Notes under the pieces: model-generated
Told to the model about the DNA's origin: nothing
The model's database searches: none
What the model saw: the letters and a program-made list of their open reading frames with translations, nothing else
Made by a program: the position numbers and the translations under genes
NCBI GenBank assembly: GCA_027625915.1
Contig: JANTQA010000040.1
Location: 930,001-994,000, forward strand
Direction of reading: 5' to 3'
Source: Anaeramoeba flamelloides
Lineage: Eukaryota; Metamonada; Anaeramoebidae
Length of the DNA stretch: 64,000 nucleotides
Shown here: positions 34,801-44,039 of the stretch, piece by piece
Position numbering within the stretch: position 1 is the stretch's first letter
Layout: every line of letters starts with the position of its first letter

Positions 34801-37021
34801 GAATTTAAAAATGTACCAATAAAAGATCTCGATTTACATTGTTGTTGGAAATTTCAACGAAAGAGTTTAAGAAACCAAAAATTAAGAGATACACCTTCAA
34901 CTTTGTTAAGACTTATTCAACTCAAAAAAAATTTATAACAAATACAATTTACTCCATTCACCAAAGGTATAAGTTCAAAATAATACATTTTTTGTTTTGA
35001 TGATAAATGATTTTTTATCATATATTGAAACCAACTTTTTAGGGAAATTTCATGGTCTGACTCATGCAATTTTATTTTTTTCTTTTTGTTTTAATTTTTT
35101 TTTGAAAGATTTCTTAAACTCTAAAAATAAAAAAATGAAATTGCAACTTTTTGTTCGAATTTATTCTCGACTTTTGTCCAAAAAATTTTTTTGCTTTAAA
35201 AACAGCGATTCGTGTTAAAACGCACATTAAATGATTATTTTTACAATAATATGAAAAATCCAAAATCGGCATCTTCTCGTGAAAATGATCATTGTGAGTG
35301 GTTTTGTGTGACTTTTATACCATATCCTTCTCAAAAAAAATTTTCAATTTTTGGATCAAAATCATTTTTTCTAATTTTTGTTTTTCTTTTTTTTTTCTTT
35401 TTTTTTTTTGTTTTGCTTTTTCAATTTTTTTGATAATTTTTTTTCAAATTATTTGTTTCTTTTTTTTTTTCAATTCCTTTTGCGAAAAATCAGGTGGAAA
35501 AAAAAAAGATCTTAGAAAATATCAATAAATAATAAGAAAATTGAGTCTATGCAATGCCTTTTTATATTTATTTATTGTTTAGCAAAAAACCTTCTTGTTA
35601 ACCTTTTTTCAGTCAAAATTCAGTAATAAAAAATCTGTAATTCTCATTTCAAAAATTTTGATTCACTTTTTTTTAATTTTTGAGTTTTTTTTTTAATTTT
35701 TAAAATATCAGATTTTTATCTGCTTATACTTACTTTAAAAGTGATTATTAAAACAAGATTTAATTATTAGTTGCTCATGAATAAATAACATTTTTTTTTT
35801 TTTCAATTTACAATTTCAGGTGATTCACAATTTTTAAAATGGAGTTTATTTTCATTTTTTTCTTTCTGAACTTTAAATTTACAAAATTGATCAAAAATTT
35901 GATTTATTTAATTTTTGAAATAAATTGAATTTTCTTTGGTATAAATATTTATTCTGGATGGATCAATTTTTGCTTCAGTTTTCTATATTAATCTTGAAGA
36001 GTGAGGACTAATACATAAAAAATTTGTTATTGATTTATTTTTCCAAGTTTATATTTTAACAAAATACGTTTACGTTAAATCAAATATTCTAGATTAATAA
36101 TTTAATTGACTTAGTATAAAAATTTAAATGATTAGATCTTAACCCCCCCCAAAAAAAAAAAAAAAAAACAAAGACTTCGTGTTTTAATAAAAAAATAAAA
36201 ATTCTTTTGAAAAAAAAGAGTCTTATCAATTGGTTTGAAAAGTGACTGAATGAATAGGATTCTTGATTTTATTGCAAAGAGTTAAAACTTGCAAACATTT
36301 AATCAGGATAAGAGAGAATTTTGAAGTGACTAAATTTGTGGCTTCTAATCCATATGCATCAGTAACTAGAAATAGTCATTAGAAGCATTATAAACAATAT
36401 TTATTTTTCTAAATGATTAGGATTCTGTATAATAAAATGCTTCAAAATTATTGTAATTTAGTTTATAAGGGCTAACAGTAAAATCTTGTAAGTTTAAAAG
36501 ATTAAAGTGATCATAAATTAATATAATAAATAATGAAAATTATATTTTTTCTTTTCTTAAAAAATTTTTTGATATCAATTTATAATTCTTATTATCATTG
36601 TTATTATTGAATATGTATATGTATAATATAGGAAAGATTCAGAACAATGTCAAATTCTTTTTATCGAAATGCACATGCAGTTATGATAGTATTTGATATC
36701 ACAAATAAAGATAGTTTTAAAAATGTTCCTTTTTGGGTTGAAAATGTGAAAAATTATTCAAATGAAAATGTACTTATTTGTCTTGTTGGAAATAAATCGG
36801 ATTTAGAAGAAAAACGTAAGGTTGGAAAGGAAAAAATCAATGAATGTGTTGAAAAATTTAATTTACAATATTTCGAAACTTCTTCTTTAAATGGTAAAGG
36901 AGTGAATGAAGCATTTCTTTATCTTACAAAAAAAGCGATTGAAAATGATCAATTTGAACCAAATGAAGAAAAAATTTCTCTTGTCACAAACGATCCTGAA
37001 AAAAAAACTGGTTGCTGTTAA
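30007..37021 (+). CDS. Rab-family small GTPase (198 residues, five exons)
   Basis: Exons 30007-30064, 30160-30194, 30286-30323, 30463-30538 and 36632-37021 join in phase (GT...AG; introns 95, 91, 139 and 6,093 bp) to a complete Rab of normal length. Visible motifs: P-loop GNQSVGKT (17-24, split by intron 1), switch I STVPTIGVDF with Thr42, WDTAGQERFR (64-73, intron 4 exactly between Gln69 and Glu70), base-specificity NKSD (123-126), ETSS (151-154, usually ETSA), and C-terminal KKTGCC for double geranylgeranylation. It binds GTP and, by family, recruits effectors to membranes for vesicle traffic; it most resembles the secretory Rab1/Rab8 group, but the subtype is uncertain. One oddity is Gly63 just before WDTAGQ, where a large hydrophobic residue is usual. 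The first-half and second-half exons are unmistakable; the only doubt is whether such a long intron is really spliced. Confidence 0.9.
33099..33900. repeat. Family 3 element, uninterrupted copy
   Basis: About 800 bp running from ATGGTCTAGTCACTTACT to TAATTACTCGAACTTTAA. The order of internal segments (CTCTATATTTGGCAAAGTAAGG; CGAGATCTCAAAAAG; ACATCACAGGTTGG) matches the outer copy at 11286-12666 once its insert is removed. It lies within the large Rab intron. Confidence 0.7.
34040..34550. repeat. Copy of the 7310-8260 repeat, carrying a GC-rich patch
   Basis: Shares GATTTTACTC...CCTTTTGAATTATGGAAAAC and the ...TTTCTATTTATTCTTATCAATAAATAGAAAAC inverted segment with 7310-8260 and 45150-45460. 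A patch at about 34214-34290, over half G+C, interrupts it and reads, in one frame, LVKPMSLDGTSPHPHCIYCGG, which includes a C-x-x-C pair. I do not recognise the source of that patch. Confidence 0.5.
34574..34711 (-). other. Protein-like terminal exon on the minus strand inside the Rab intron
   Basis: After the acceptor CAATGCTATTAG the minus strand has a 45-codon frame ending in TAA (34576-34574). It includes ILRCVVGEYFYENMTNLQLA and TFLRKWSIASSSESTFLKNS, of good protein composition and low AT bias. No matching upstream exon was found on the minus strand. It may be the last exon of a nested gene or a gene remnant carried in with the repeats. Confidence 0.35.
34997..35528 (+). other. Protein-like fragments on the plus strand inside the Rab intron
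   Basis: Three segments look coding: MINDFLSYIETNFLGKFHGL from 34997; after acceptor AAAAACAG, a frame from 35207 containing RFVLKRTLNDYFYNNMKNPK and CEWFCVTFIPYPSQKK; and after acceptor GAAAAATCAG (about 35494), GGKKKDLRKYQ-TAA ending at 35528. Poly-T and poly-A runs lie between them and I could not define donors, so they are not offered as a gene model. They could be a small nested gene. Confidence 0.25.
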
Positions 37022-38991
37022 TAATTTTAGTTGAATGAAAAATTATTAATATATTTATTATAAACAAAATTATTATTAGATTTATTATCTGATAAATTAT
37101 CTTTCTTTTAACAAATTTATAATCATTTAAATATTTATATTAATTACACATATTAATTCACAATTCTTAAATATCCATCTTATATATATATATCTTAGTA
37201 CCCAGGATTGACCTAAATTTCTTAAAGTTTAAAATAAAGATTTAAAATAATATTGATTAGTTAATAAATTTTATTTTTATTTGTCTTTAATCAAGATTTT
37301 AATTATAATAAAAATTTAAAATAGTTCAAAGTTAAAATAAGTTCTGTTATTGTATTCTTTTTTGATCTTGAAAAAAAAATATAATATATATATATATATA
37401 TTTATCTTATTTACATTCAAGATTTTTATTTTAATTTTTTAAATTAGAAATTTTATTATCATAATAGTAATTCCAAACCCAGTGCATTGGATAATTAATA
37501 ATACAAATTAAATATTTTTGATACTATTGTGATAAAAAAGATTTAATTACAAAAAGACATTACACTTAGAAAATTTCAATAAATATTAAATTAAGAGAAA
37601 AATGAAATTTCATTTCTTTAAGCCATAATTAAAAATCAAGATGATTAATTTTCGATAAAAATCAATTAAAGAAATAGAAAAACATTGAAAAAACATCAAT
37701 TTTACAATACACAAAAGTTTAATTTTATATATTGGAATTAAATCAATAAAAACTACTCAACTTATACATAAAGTAATTGATTCTAAATTTTCCAAAAATA
37801 AAAAAATTTAAATTAAAAATATTATTCAAAGATAATAAAATAATCTTGAAACCAAAATAATTTTTTGAATTTTGATGTTGGTAAAAATATGAAAAAATTA
37901 TTTGTGAAAATTGAATTTTTCAATCTATATTAATCCAGATATTGGACAATAATGTTTGATTTATTGTCTCTTATTCAATAATATTGTTTATTATATGTTT
38001 AGAAAATAAAAAGTCAAAAATTAAAAATAGTAAAGAATTATATATTTATATATAGTCTTATTTAACCACTCTAAAGAGTGATACTAAGTTTAAGATCGAT
38101 CATAAAGGAAATAAATTAACAAGTTACTACATCTGACACAAATTAATCTTTTTTTCACATTTAATCTATTTTATATCTTAGGATGCTTGAAGTAATAGCC
38201 AAATGATTATAAAAAAAAAAAATAATAAAAAAATAAAGAATTTACAAATAGTTAAGAAAAATTTTTTACATTATTGAAATTTCTTCGAATAATTTATCTA
38301 GTTACATTGTCTAAGATCATTTGTATTTAATCTCTGTTTTTTATAACATTTTGAATCATATTGGCTATAAATATTAGATTTTAATAACTATTTTTTTTTT
38401 TTTTTTTTTTTTTAATAATTCATCATCTAAAATCTTAAATTTACAATTTGTGGTTTCTTGATATTTCTTTACTATTATTTTTAGTTTTATCCAAATTATA
38501 TACACCCAAAAACTAAATTACTATCCAATTATTAATTTTATACAAAATTAACACCCTTTAAAATCAACCAACTTTATACATTTAAATCTATATTTATATT
38601 TAAATAATTTGAAAAAGACTTTAGTCTGATATAAGTTTAGATAATTTATTTTTTATAATTCATTATTTTTTTATAAAGAGCTTTTAATTAATAGCTAAAT
38701 AATTATTAATCCCTTCATTTTTTTTTAAATTTGTAAAAAAAAATATAAAGTATTCAATTATAAATAAGTATAAAAAATAATAATAAAACCAAAATAATAA
38801 TTTGTTATTTACCTCATATTTATTTATTCCCATAATTCCAAATAATTAGACATTTTGTTAAAATAATTAAATTAAATTAAAAAAGATCAATTCTATTGTT
38901 TAGGTGAATAGAAACAATTAATTAAGACTACTAGACCTTTAACTTTGTAAACTAATGAATTCTAAAACTAAATAACAATTGACGAAAACTG

Positions 38992-39028
<37 letters not shown>

Positions 39029-39807
39029 TCGTATTACATTTTAATTCATTTTTAAGTTCAGGACGAGTAAAATTTTTTAAAATAAAAGTATTACCTTAAT
39101 AAAAAAAAAATTATAAACAATATATGAGCATTTTTTTAAAGAAAATTCTAAATATCGATGGTATTTTCCATATTTTTTTAATAAATATCTTTTTAACCTG
39201 TTTATAATATTTGTTAATTTTAGAACAAAAAAAATTTCAAAAAAGTTGTAATTATAAAATTTCAAAAAATTTTAAATGTTTACAACATCCTCACCAAATA
39301 GTCAGGAAAGACTTTTTTTTTAATTAGGGAAATCGATAAAAATGTAAATAAATATTTTAAAAAAAGTTTGAAATAATCTATTAAAAATATAAATGTACGA
39401 AAAAAACAACTATTTGATCCTACAAAAAATCAAAAGAAAATTTAGAAATTGAATAAGATATTTCTAAGAGGATAGAACAAAACCAAACTTTTTTTTTTTA
39501 TTCAGAAAGTTCTCAAAACATCCCAAGAAAATAAAATGAATTTATTAAAAGACAAGTAATAAGATTTTTTTATAATATTAAAATTGTAGAAATAATAAAA
39601 TAAATTAATATAAAAAAAATTGATAAAATTAAAGAAAAAAAGATATAACACCAATACAGGTGAAAACTAGAACCCTCTCTACTAAAATAAAATTTTGTAA
39701 AAAAAAAATAATTATCAAATAAATTTTGTTTTTTGAGATTTCCAAAATGGTTGGATTTAGATAATATCTGTAGATATATATTTTTTTTAAGTTTTACCAA
39801 GTACCAT
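37022..39807. other. AT-rich spacer downstream of the Rab gene
   Basis: Holds the left part of a family 5 element (37186 to about 38060), a partial family 4 arm (about 38062-38170), a T20-plus tract near 38392-38413 and a (TA)n tract (38994-39026). The frames at 39077-39265 and 39570-39845 (minus strand) are AT-rich artefacts. No gene recognised. Confidence 0.5.
37186..38060. repeat. Family 5 element, truncated copy
   Basis: Begins TATCTTAGTACCCAGGATTGACCTAAATTT next to a (TA)n tract and follows the family 5 copy at 22656-24163 through CTTTAATCAAGATTTTAATTATAATAAAAA and AATTAAGAGAAAAATGAAAT, up to about 38060. The right end is missing. Confidence 0.6.
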
Positions 39808-40898
39808 TTAATGTTTATAATCCCTGAATTGTAAAATAATATCATGTTTAGGGTGTAGTGGCTTGTTTATTTAGTTCTTATCTGATCGATCTTATGCTTG
39901 GTATGGGTTACAAGAGTTGTTCAAAATGGCAATTTTTGACAATTTATTATTTATTTTTCCGAAATACGAAATGATGATTGTAAGACTAATAATCTATATT
40001 CCAAAAATTTGGACACAGTTTAAACTGTGGAAAGAACATCAATACTGTACTTTCAATTTAATTTGGAAATAATTTTGATTTTACCAAATATTATTTCATT
40101 TTTTATCTTTTTTTGATTTGTTTTCATTTTCTTTTTTGTAGTTACGTAATCTGTTTAGTTAGAACTGAAATTTTTTTTCAATGGTTGATAGAAGGTTAGT
40201 GTTGACTTTGTTAAATTGGAAAATAACATACAGTTGGTCGATGATATCTTAACATTTGATCGATCAATAATTGTTGTCGAAATTTCAACAAATTTACCAA
40301 TACATTTTTTGTTCTCGCTCGTTTTATTATTTTGGATACACCGATTTTTATTTTTTCGTTTTATATTTTTTTCGATTATTTGGATGAAAATGATTACTTA
40401 TTAAAACATTAATACTATGCTACTTAAGTGTTTTTTTTTATTAGGTTTGGAAAAATACAATAAATTGGGTTTTTTTTTACCTATTTTTGATTTTGGGTGT
40501 GTCCAAATTTTTGGAATGGGGTTTATATTGGAAGTAGGTTATAAAAAAATGTGGTTTCTGGGTTTTTGATTTAAATTTTTAATTAGGTTTGATTTTTTTT
40601 GGAGCTTTTTAAAACAATTTTCTTTTCATTTAGTTAATTGACTAAAAAACTAAATCAAAATTTTCTTATACAACCAAAAAATCAAAATTCATTCTTAAAG
40701 ACTTACCAGTCTATTATTCTTACACTCTTCTACAATTCTGAAAAAAAAAAAAAAAAATAAATTGTCAAAAATTGCCATTTTGAACAATCCTAAAACCCAT
40801 ACCAAGCACAAGATCGGCCAGATAAGAACTAAATCAACAACTCACTACACCCTGCACAAGATAATCTTTTTTCAAATTTCCGGAATTATAAACATTAA
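39808..40898. repeat. Foldback element (family 4) interrupted by a Tc1/mariner-like element
   Basis: The left arm (39808 to about 39992: TTTATAATCCCTGAATTG...GCTTGGTATGGGTTACAAGAG) and the right arm (about 40690-40898) are inverted and match 12878-13445. Between them, besides the normal central sequence, lies a complete family 2 element (about 39993-40525). The frames at 40216-40404 and 40762-41160 fall in repeat sequence and are not genes. Confidence 0.75.
39993..40525. repeat. Tc1/mariner-like element (family 2, subfamily B) inserted in a foldback element
   Basis: Runs from TATATTCCAAAAATTTGGAC to CCAAATTTTTGGAATGGGG. Very similar to the copy at 6446-6976 along its full length (shared GATGATATCTTA.CATTTGATCGATCAA). 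No transposase remains. Confidence 0.8.
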
Positions 40899-41144
40899 AT
40901 ATTATCTTGAAATACAAAATAAAAGATTTAGTATTAAATGTTGGAAAAAAATAATAAATAAAAAAATTAAAATATCTTTCGCAAAATATGCTTTCATTTA
41001 TTTTGTCTTTCAACTTTTAAATGTAAATATTCATAAAAGAAAAGATTTCAATTTTTTTTTTATCTATATTTTCGAGATTCAAGTACTTAAGAGAATAAAT
41101 ATAATTTTTTTAATAAACTCTCACACACTATGTTTTAATTTCAG

Positions 41145-41825
41145 TGGTTATTCTCGTTAATCTAGCCCTTAAGAATAAATTATGGACTATTTTGGTTGGT
41201 GTTAAATAACCGACAAATTTCCTCTTTAACAGCAATTCAATACATCATTGTTTATTTCATCAAACAATAGGATATTTAAAGTTCAACAATAATACATACC
41301 TTAAGGGACTCGTCTCTATTGAATTTTTTTACCTAAATTTAATAGAGATTGAGAAAATTTTTTACCAATTAATTGGATTTGAAAGACCCTGTTTATCTTC
41401 ATATTAAAACATATTTCTCGATTAGGGATCCTTATTTAGAAATTGGTTAAAAAAAAAATAATATCGACTAGTCCCTTAAACCTAAAAACTGATCAAGGGA
41501 TAACTTACATTTATTTCAAGAAGTGTTGCTAAAATTATTTTATATAAATCAGTTTTCAAATTTTTGGAAATATTTGCTTTGAACAATCATAAAGATCTGT
41601 TTAAATCAATTTGGTTACCACTTTTGTTCCTCAATTTTTCTCAACAAAAACTCATTACCTAATGCAATTTGTTTTCCAGAAATAACCAAAAATCCGAGAA
41701 CTTTTGAGTTTTTTCAAACTTTCAAACACTTGGAGAGAATTGTAAAATCTTTCAAAGACCCTCCAACTGTTTTAAACGAAAAAACAATTGAAATAGTCTT
41801 GGGATTGTATAAGGTTTTAAAATGA
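41145..41825 (+). pseudogene. C-terminal part of an unknown helical protein, apparently broken
   Basis: Several strongly protein-like blocks run in the same direction: VILVNLALKNKLWTIL (from 41145, after acceptor TTTAATTTCAG); GYLKFNNNTYLKGLVSIEFF...IEKIFYQLIGFERP (about 41270-41390); SVAKIILYKSVFKFLEIFAL...NNHKDLFKSIWLPLLFLNF (41521-41659); and ITKNPRTFEFFQTFKHLERI...KTIEIVLGLYKVLK-TGA (41680-41825, after acceptor TGTTTTCCAG). The first three share one frame, the last is shifted. I found no GT...AG introns that join all four in phase. The protein would be leucine-rich and helical, ARM/HEAT-like in texture, with no named family. Its stop lies only 37 bp before the start of the next gene. It is either a recently broken gene or one with exon borders I missed. 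Confidence 0.45.
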
Positions 41826-41862
41826 TTCTATTTTTCATTTTTTTTTAATTATTCAACAAATT

Positions 41863-43665
41863 ATGTTTCCTTTTTCTTCTTATGAACCAATTAAAAAACA
41901 ATTCACTACTTGGAGAGTGGGAAAAACCGAAGAGGAAGAGTTGATAGGACCAACAAAGCTCGTACCAAACTCTCCTTCAACAAAAATTGAAATTATAAAT
42001 GGTTTAGTCTTGTTTAATAAATCAATAAGAGAAAATAGATTTGAAACATTTTGTACCGATCGCCCATTTAAAAGCAATTTGCCCGTTGGATATTTTGAGG
42101 TGACTACAGTTGGGAAAATGAAATGTAATATTAGTGTTGGTCTTATTGAATTAACCAAATCAGATAGACAACCTCAGAAACCAGGACAATCTTCACATTC
42201 ATATGGATTTTTACCAAAAAGTATGGTTACTAATTTTTTTTTTCATAAAATTTTTACTTTCTGTTCTTCCAGAAAAAGAAAGTTTTTCAATTGGATCGAA
42301 TGTTTTGTTTTAGTTTCCGTTTTAAAAATTGCAATTTTTGGTTTGTTTCTTTGCTCATTGAAAAAAAAAAAAAAAAAACAAAAAAATATTAATAAAAAAA
42401 AAAACAAAAATGAACCAATAGATGGACTAATCGTATATTCTTCAAAAGCACAAGAGTACTGCACACCAAATTTAACGAGTGGTGATGTTATTGGTGTGTG
42501 TATTGATTTTGAACAACACCATATTTTTTTTACGCGTAATGGGGTTCATCTGGGTGTTGCATTTCAAAAAGTATATGGAAGGTTGTATCCAATCTTGGGG
42601 AATCCGACAAGTTATGAAAAAGTAACTTTAAATTTAACAGGGCCGTTTTACTTTGACATTGATAATTATGTCCACCAACAAAAAAAGAAAAAAAAACAAA
42701 TCATTTCACGGATGCCTCTTGAATATGGGAATGTTCATGAACTTATTAAAAATTATCTATATTATCATGGCTACCAAAATACATTAGAGAAATTTGAATC
42801 AAATTCAAAACTATCACAAAAAAGATTAAAGGAAATTAAAAAACAAAACATTTTAAGAAAATTAATTTTAAATGGACAAATCTTGGAGTGTCTTGAGGTT
42901 CTTAAAAAAGAATACCCAAATTTATATTCTGATATTTTTAAAATTATGAATGTAAATAAAAAAAAACCCAATTCAAATAAAGAACAATATTCTGCTTCAA
43001 AAAAAAGGAAATTTGATGAATTTAACAAAACAATTGAAAATAATAATGAGGAACAAGATCAGAATTTGAATTATCTAGAAAATGAAGATGAAAATAATAA
43101 GAAGAAAAATAAAAAAGATCAAGAAAATGAGAAACAAAATGAGAAAGAGAAAAAGAATGAGAATGAGAATGAGAATGAGAAAGAAAAAGAAAAAGAAAAA
43201 GAAAAAGATAAAGATAAAGATAAAGAGAAAGAGAAAGAAAAAGATCCCACCATCGAATCAATTGACAAATACTTTACTTTAGCCATAGAACTATTTTCAC
43301 AACATTTTCTAGAATTAATTAAAATTGGAAAATTTTCGCAAGCTATTGAATGGGGAAAAGAATATCTTCTACCATTCAAACTTGGTTTAAAATTGTCCCC
43401 CACATTGAAATCTTCAAAATTAATTGACAACACTATTGGCTTGTTAGCATACCCAAATCCTAATCTTGCACCACAAAAAAAGCTTTTAAAAATTGAACGA
43501 AGAGAGAAGCTTGCAGAATTATTAATTTCAATTTTAATTCAAAGAACATTTGGTTTCCAAGAATGCCCATTAAAACAAACGTTAAAACAATTAATTACCG
43601 TAAAAAAACAAATTAGATCAAAAATACATTTAAAATCTGGTGAGCATTTTAAATTGCACATTTAA
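41863..43665 (+). CDS. RanBP9/Gid1-like SPRY-LisH-CTLH-CRA protein
   Basis: The frame is open throughout, but 42221-42421 is an intron (GTATGG...CAATAG, 201 bp, in frame and stop-free). Removing it joins HSYGFLPK to NGLIVYSS as in the SPRY domain and leaves 533 residues. Domains in the spliced protein: SPRY about 20-200 (GYFEV; TSGDVIGVCIDFEQHHIFFT; NGVHLGVAF), LisH about 222-250 (HELIKNYLYYHGYQNTLEKF), CTLH about 253-295 (ILRKLILNGQILECLEVL), a Lys/Glu/Asp/Asn low-complexity insert about 340-395, and CRA about 397-515. This order is that of RanBP9/RanBP10 and yeast Gid1, the substrate-receptor-bearing scaffold of the CTLH/GID E3 ubiquitin ligase, which acts in cytosol and nucleus. The low-complexity insert is longer than in animal members. 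Start chosen as the first ATG ahead of the SPRY homology. Confidence 0.9.
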   Translation: MFPFSSYEPIKKQFTTWRVGKTEEEELIGPTKLVPNSPSTKIEIINGLVLFNKSIRENRFETFCTDRPFKSNLPVGYFEVTTVGKMKCNISVGLIELTKSDRQPQKPGQSSHSYGFLPKSMVTNFFFHKIFTFCSSRKRKFFNWIECFVLVSVLKIAIFGLFLCSLKKKKKKQKNINKKKNKNEPIDGLIVYSSKAQEYCTPNLTSGDVIGVCIDFEQHHIFFTRNGVHLGVAFQKVYGRLYPILGNPTSYEKVTLNLTGPFYFDIDNYVHQQKKKKKQIISRMPLEYGNVHELIKNYLYYHGYQNTLEKFESNSKLSQKRLKEIKKQNILRKLILNGQILECLEVLKKEYPNLYSDIFKIMNVNKKKPNSNKEQYSASKKRKFDEFNKTIENNNEEQDQNLNYLENEDENNKKKNKKDQENEKQNEKEKKNENENENEKEKEKEKEKDKDKDKEKEKEKDPTIESIDKYFTLAIELFSQHFLELIKIGKFSQAIEWGKEYLLPFKLGLKLSPTLKSSKLIDNTIGLLAYPNPNLAPQKKLLKIERREKLAELLISILIQRTFGFQECPLKQTLKQLITVKKQIRSKIHLKSGEHFKLHI

Positions 43666-43719
43666 AATGATGAACACACATACATAGACACGCACAAATA
43701 TCCACACACACACACACAC

Positions 43720-43755
<36 letters not shown>

Positions 43756-44039
43756 TTATTTGACATCTTTAATTAATGCTTTTTCAAAATTTAAAATTTT
43801 TCTAAGAGATCATTTTTTTTTTTATTTTAGATTTGACGAAAATTGTAGAAATAAATTTTTATAAAAATAATTACTAAATATTAATTATTATTACAGTTTT
43901 TTTCTCAAAATTCAAAGATAAAAAATTTGAAATAATTCCCATAAAATAGTTATGCTTCAGTTTAAAATATCGTTTAAAATTTTTGAAATATTTTGTAAAT
44001 TAACTTTTTTTTTTTTTGAATTTTTTTTTCTTGTAAATA
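43666..44039. other. 3' flank with CA and TA microsatellites
   Basis: Contains a short (CA)n (about 43700-43718) running into (TA)n (about 43720-43752), then AT-rich sequence with no feature. Confidence 0.6.

Larger units (their letters stand above)
30539..36631 (+). other. 6.1-kb intron of the Rab gene
   Basis: Starts GTAAGT and ends TATAATATAG. It is about 50 times the length of the other three introns and holds a (TA)n tract (31798-31822), a long A-rich tract (32160-32290), a family 3 element (33099-33900), a copy of the 7310-8260 repeat (34040-34550), a short GC-rich patch, and coding-like fragments on both strands (34574-34711, 34997-35528). Growth by repeated insertion explains its size. 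Confidence 0.75.

Noticed and set aside
36647-37021. A 124-residue GTPase fragment starting at an internal ATG
   Set aside because: It is the last exon of the five-exon Rab gene; the exon starts at 36632 with GAA completing WDTAGQ-ERF.
40762-41160. 132-residue plus-strand frame
   Set aside because: Its first half lies in the right arm of a foldback repeat and its composition is not protein-like.
43022-43433. Several frames rich in Ser/Phe or Lys/Met opposite or overlapping the RanBP9-like gene
   Set aside because: Shadows of its GAGAAAGAA-type low-complexity segment.
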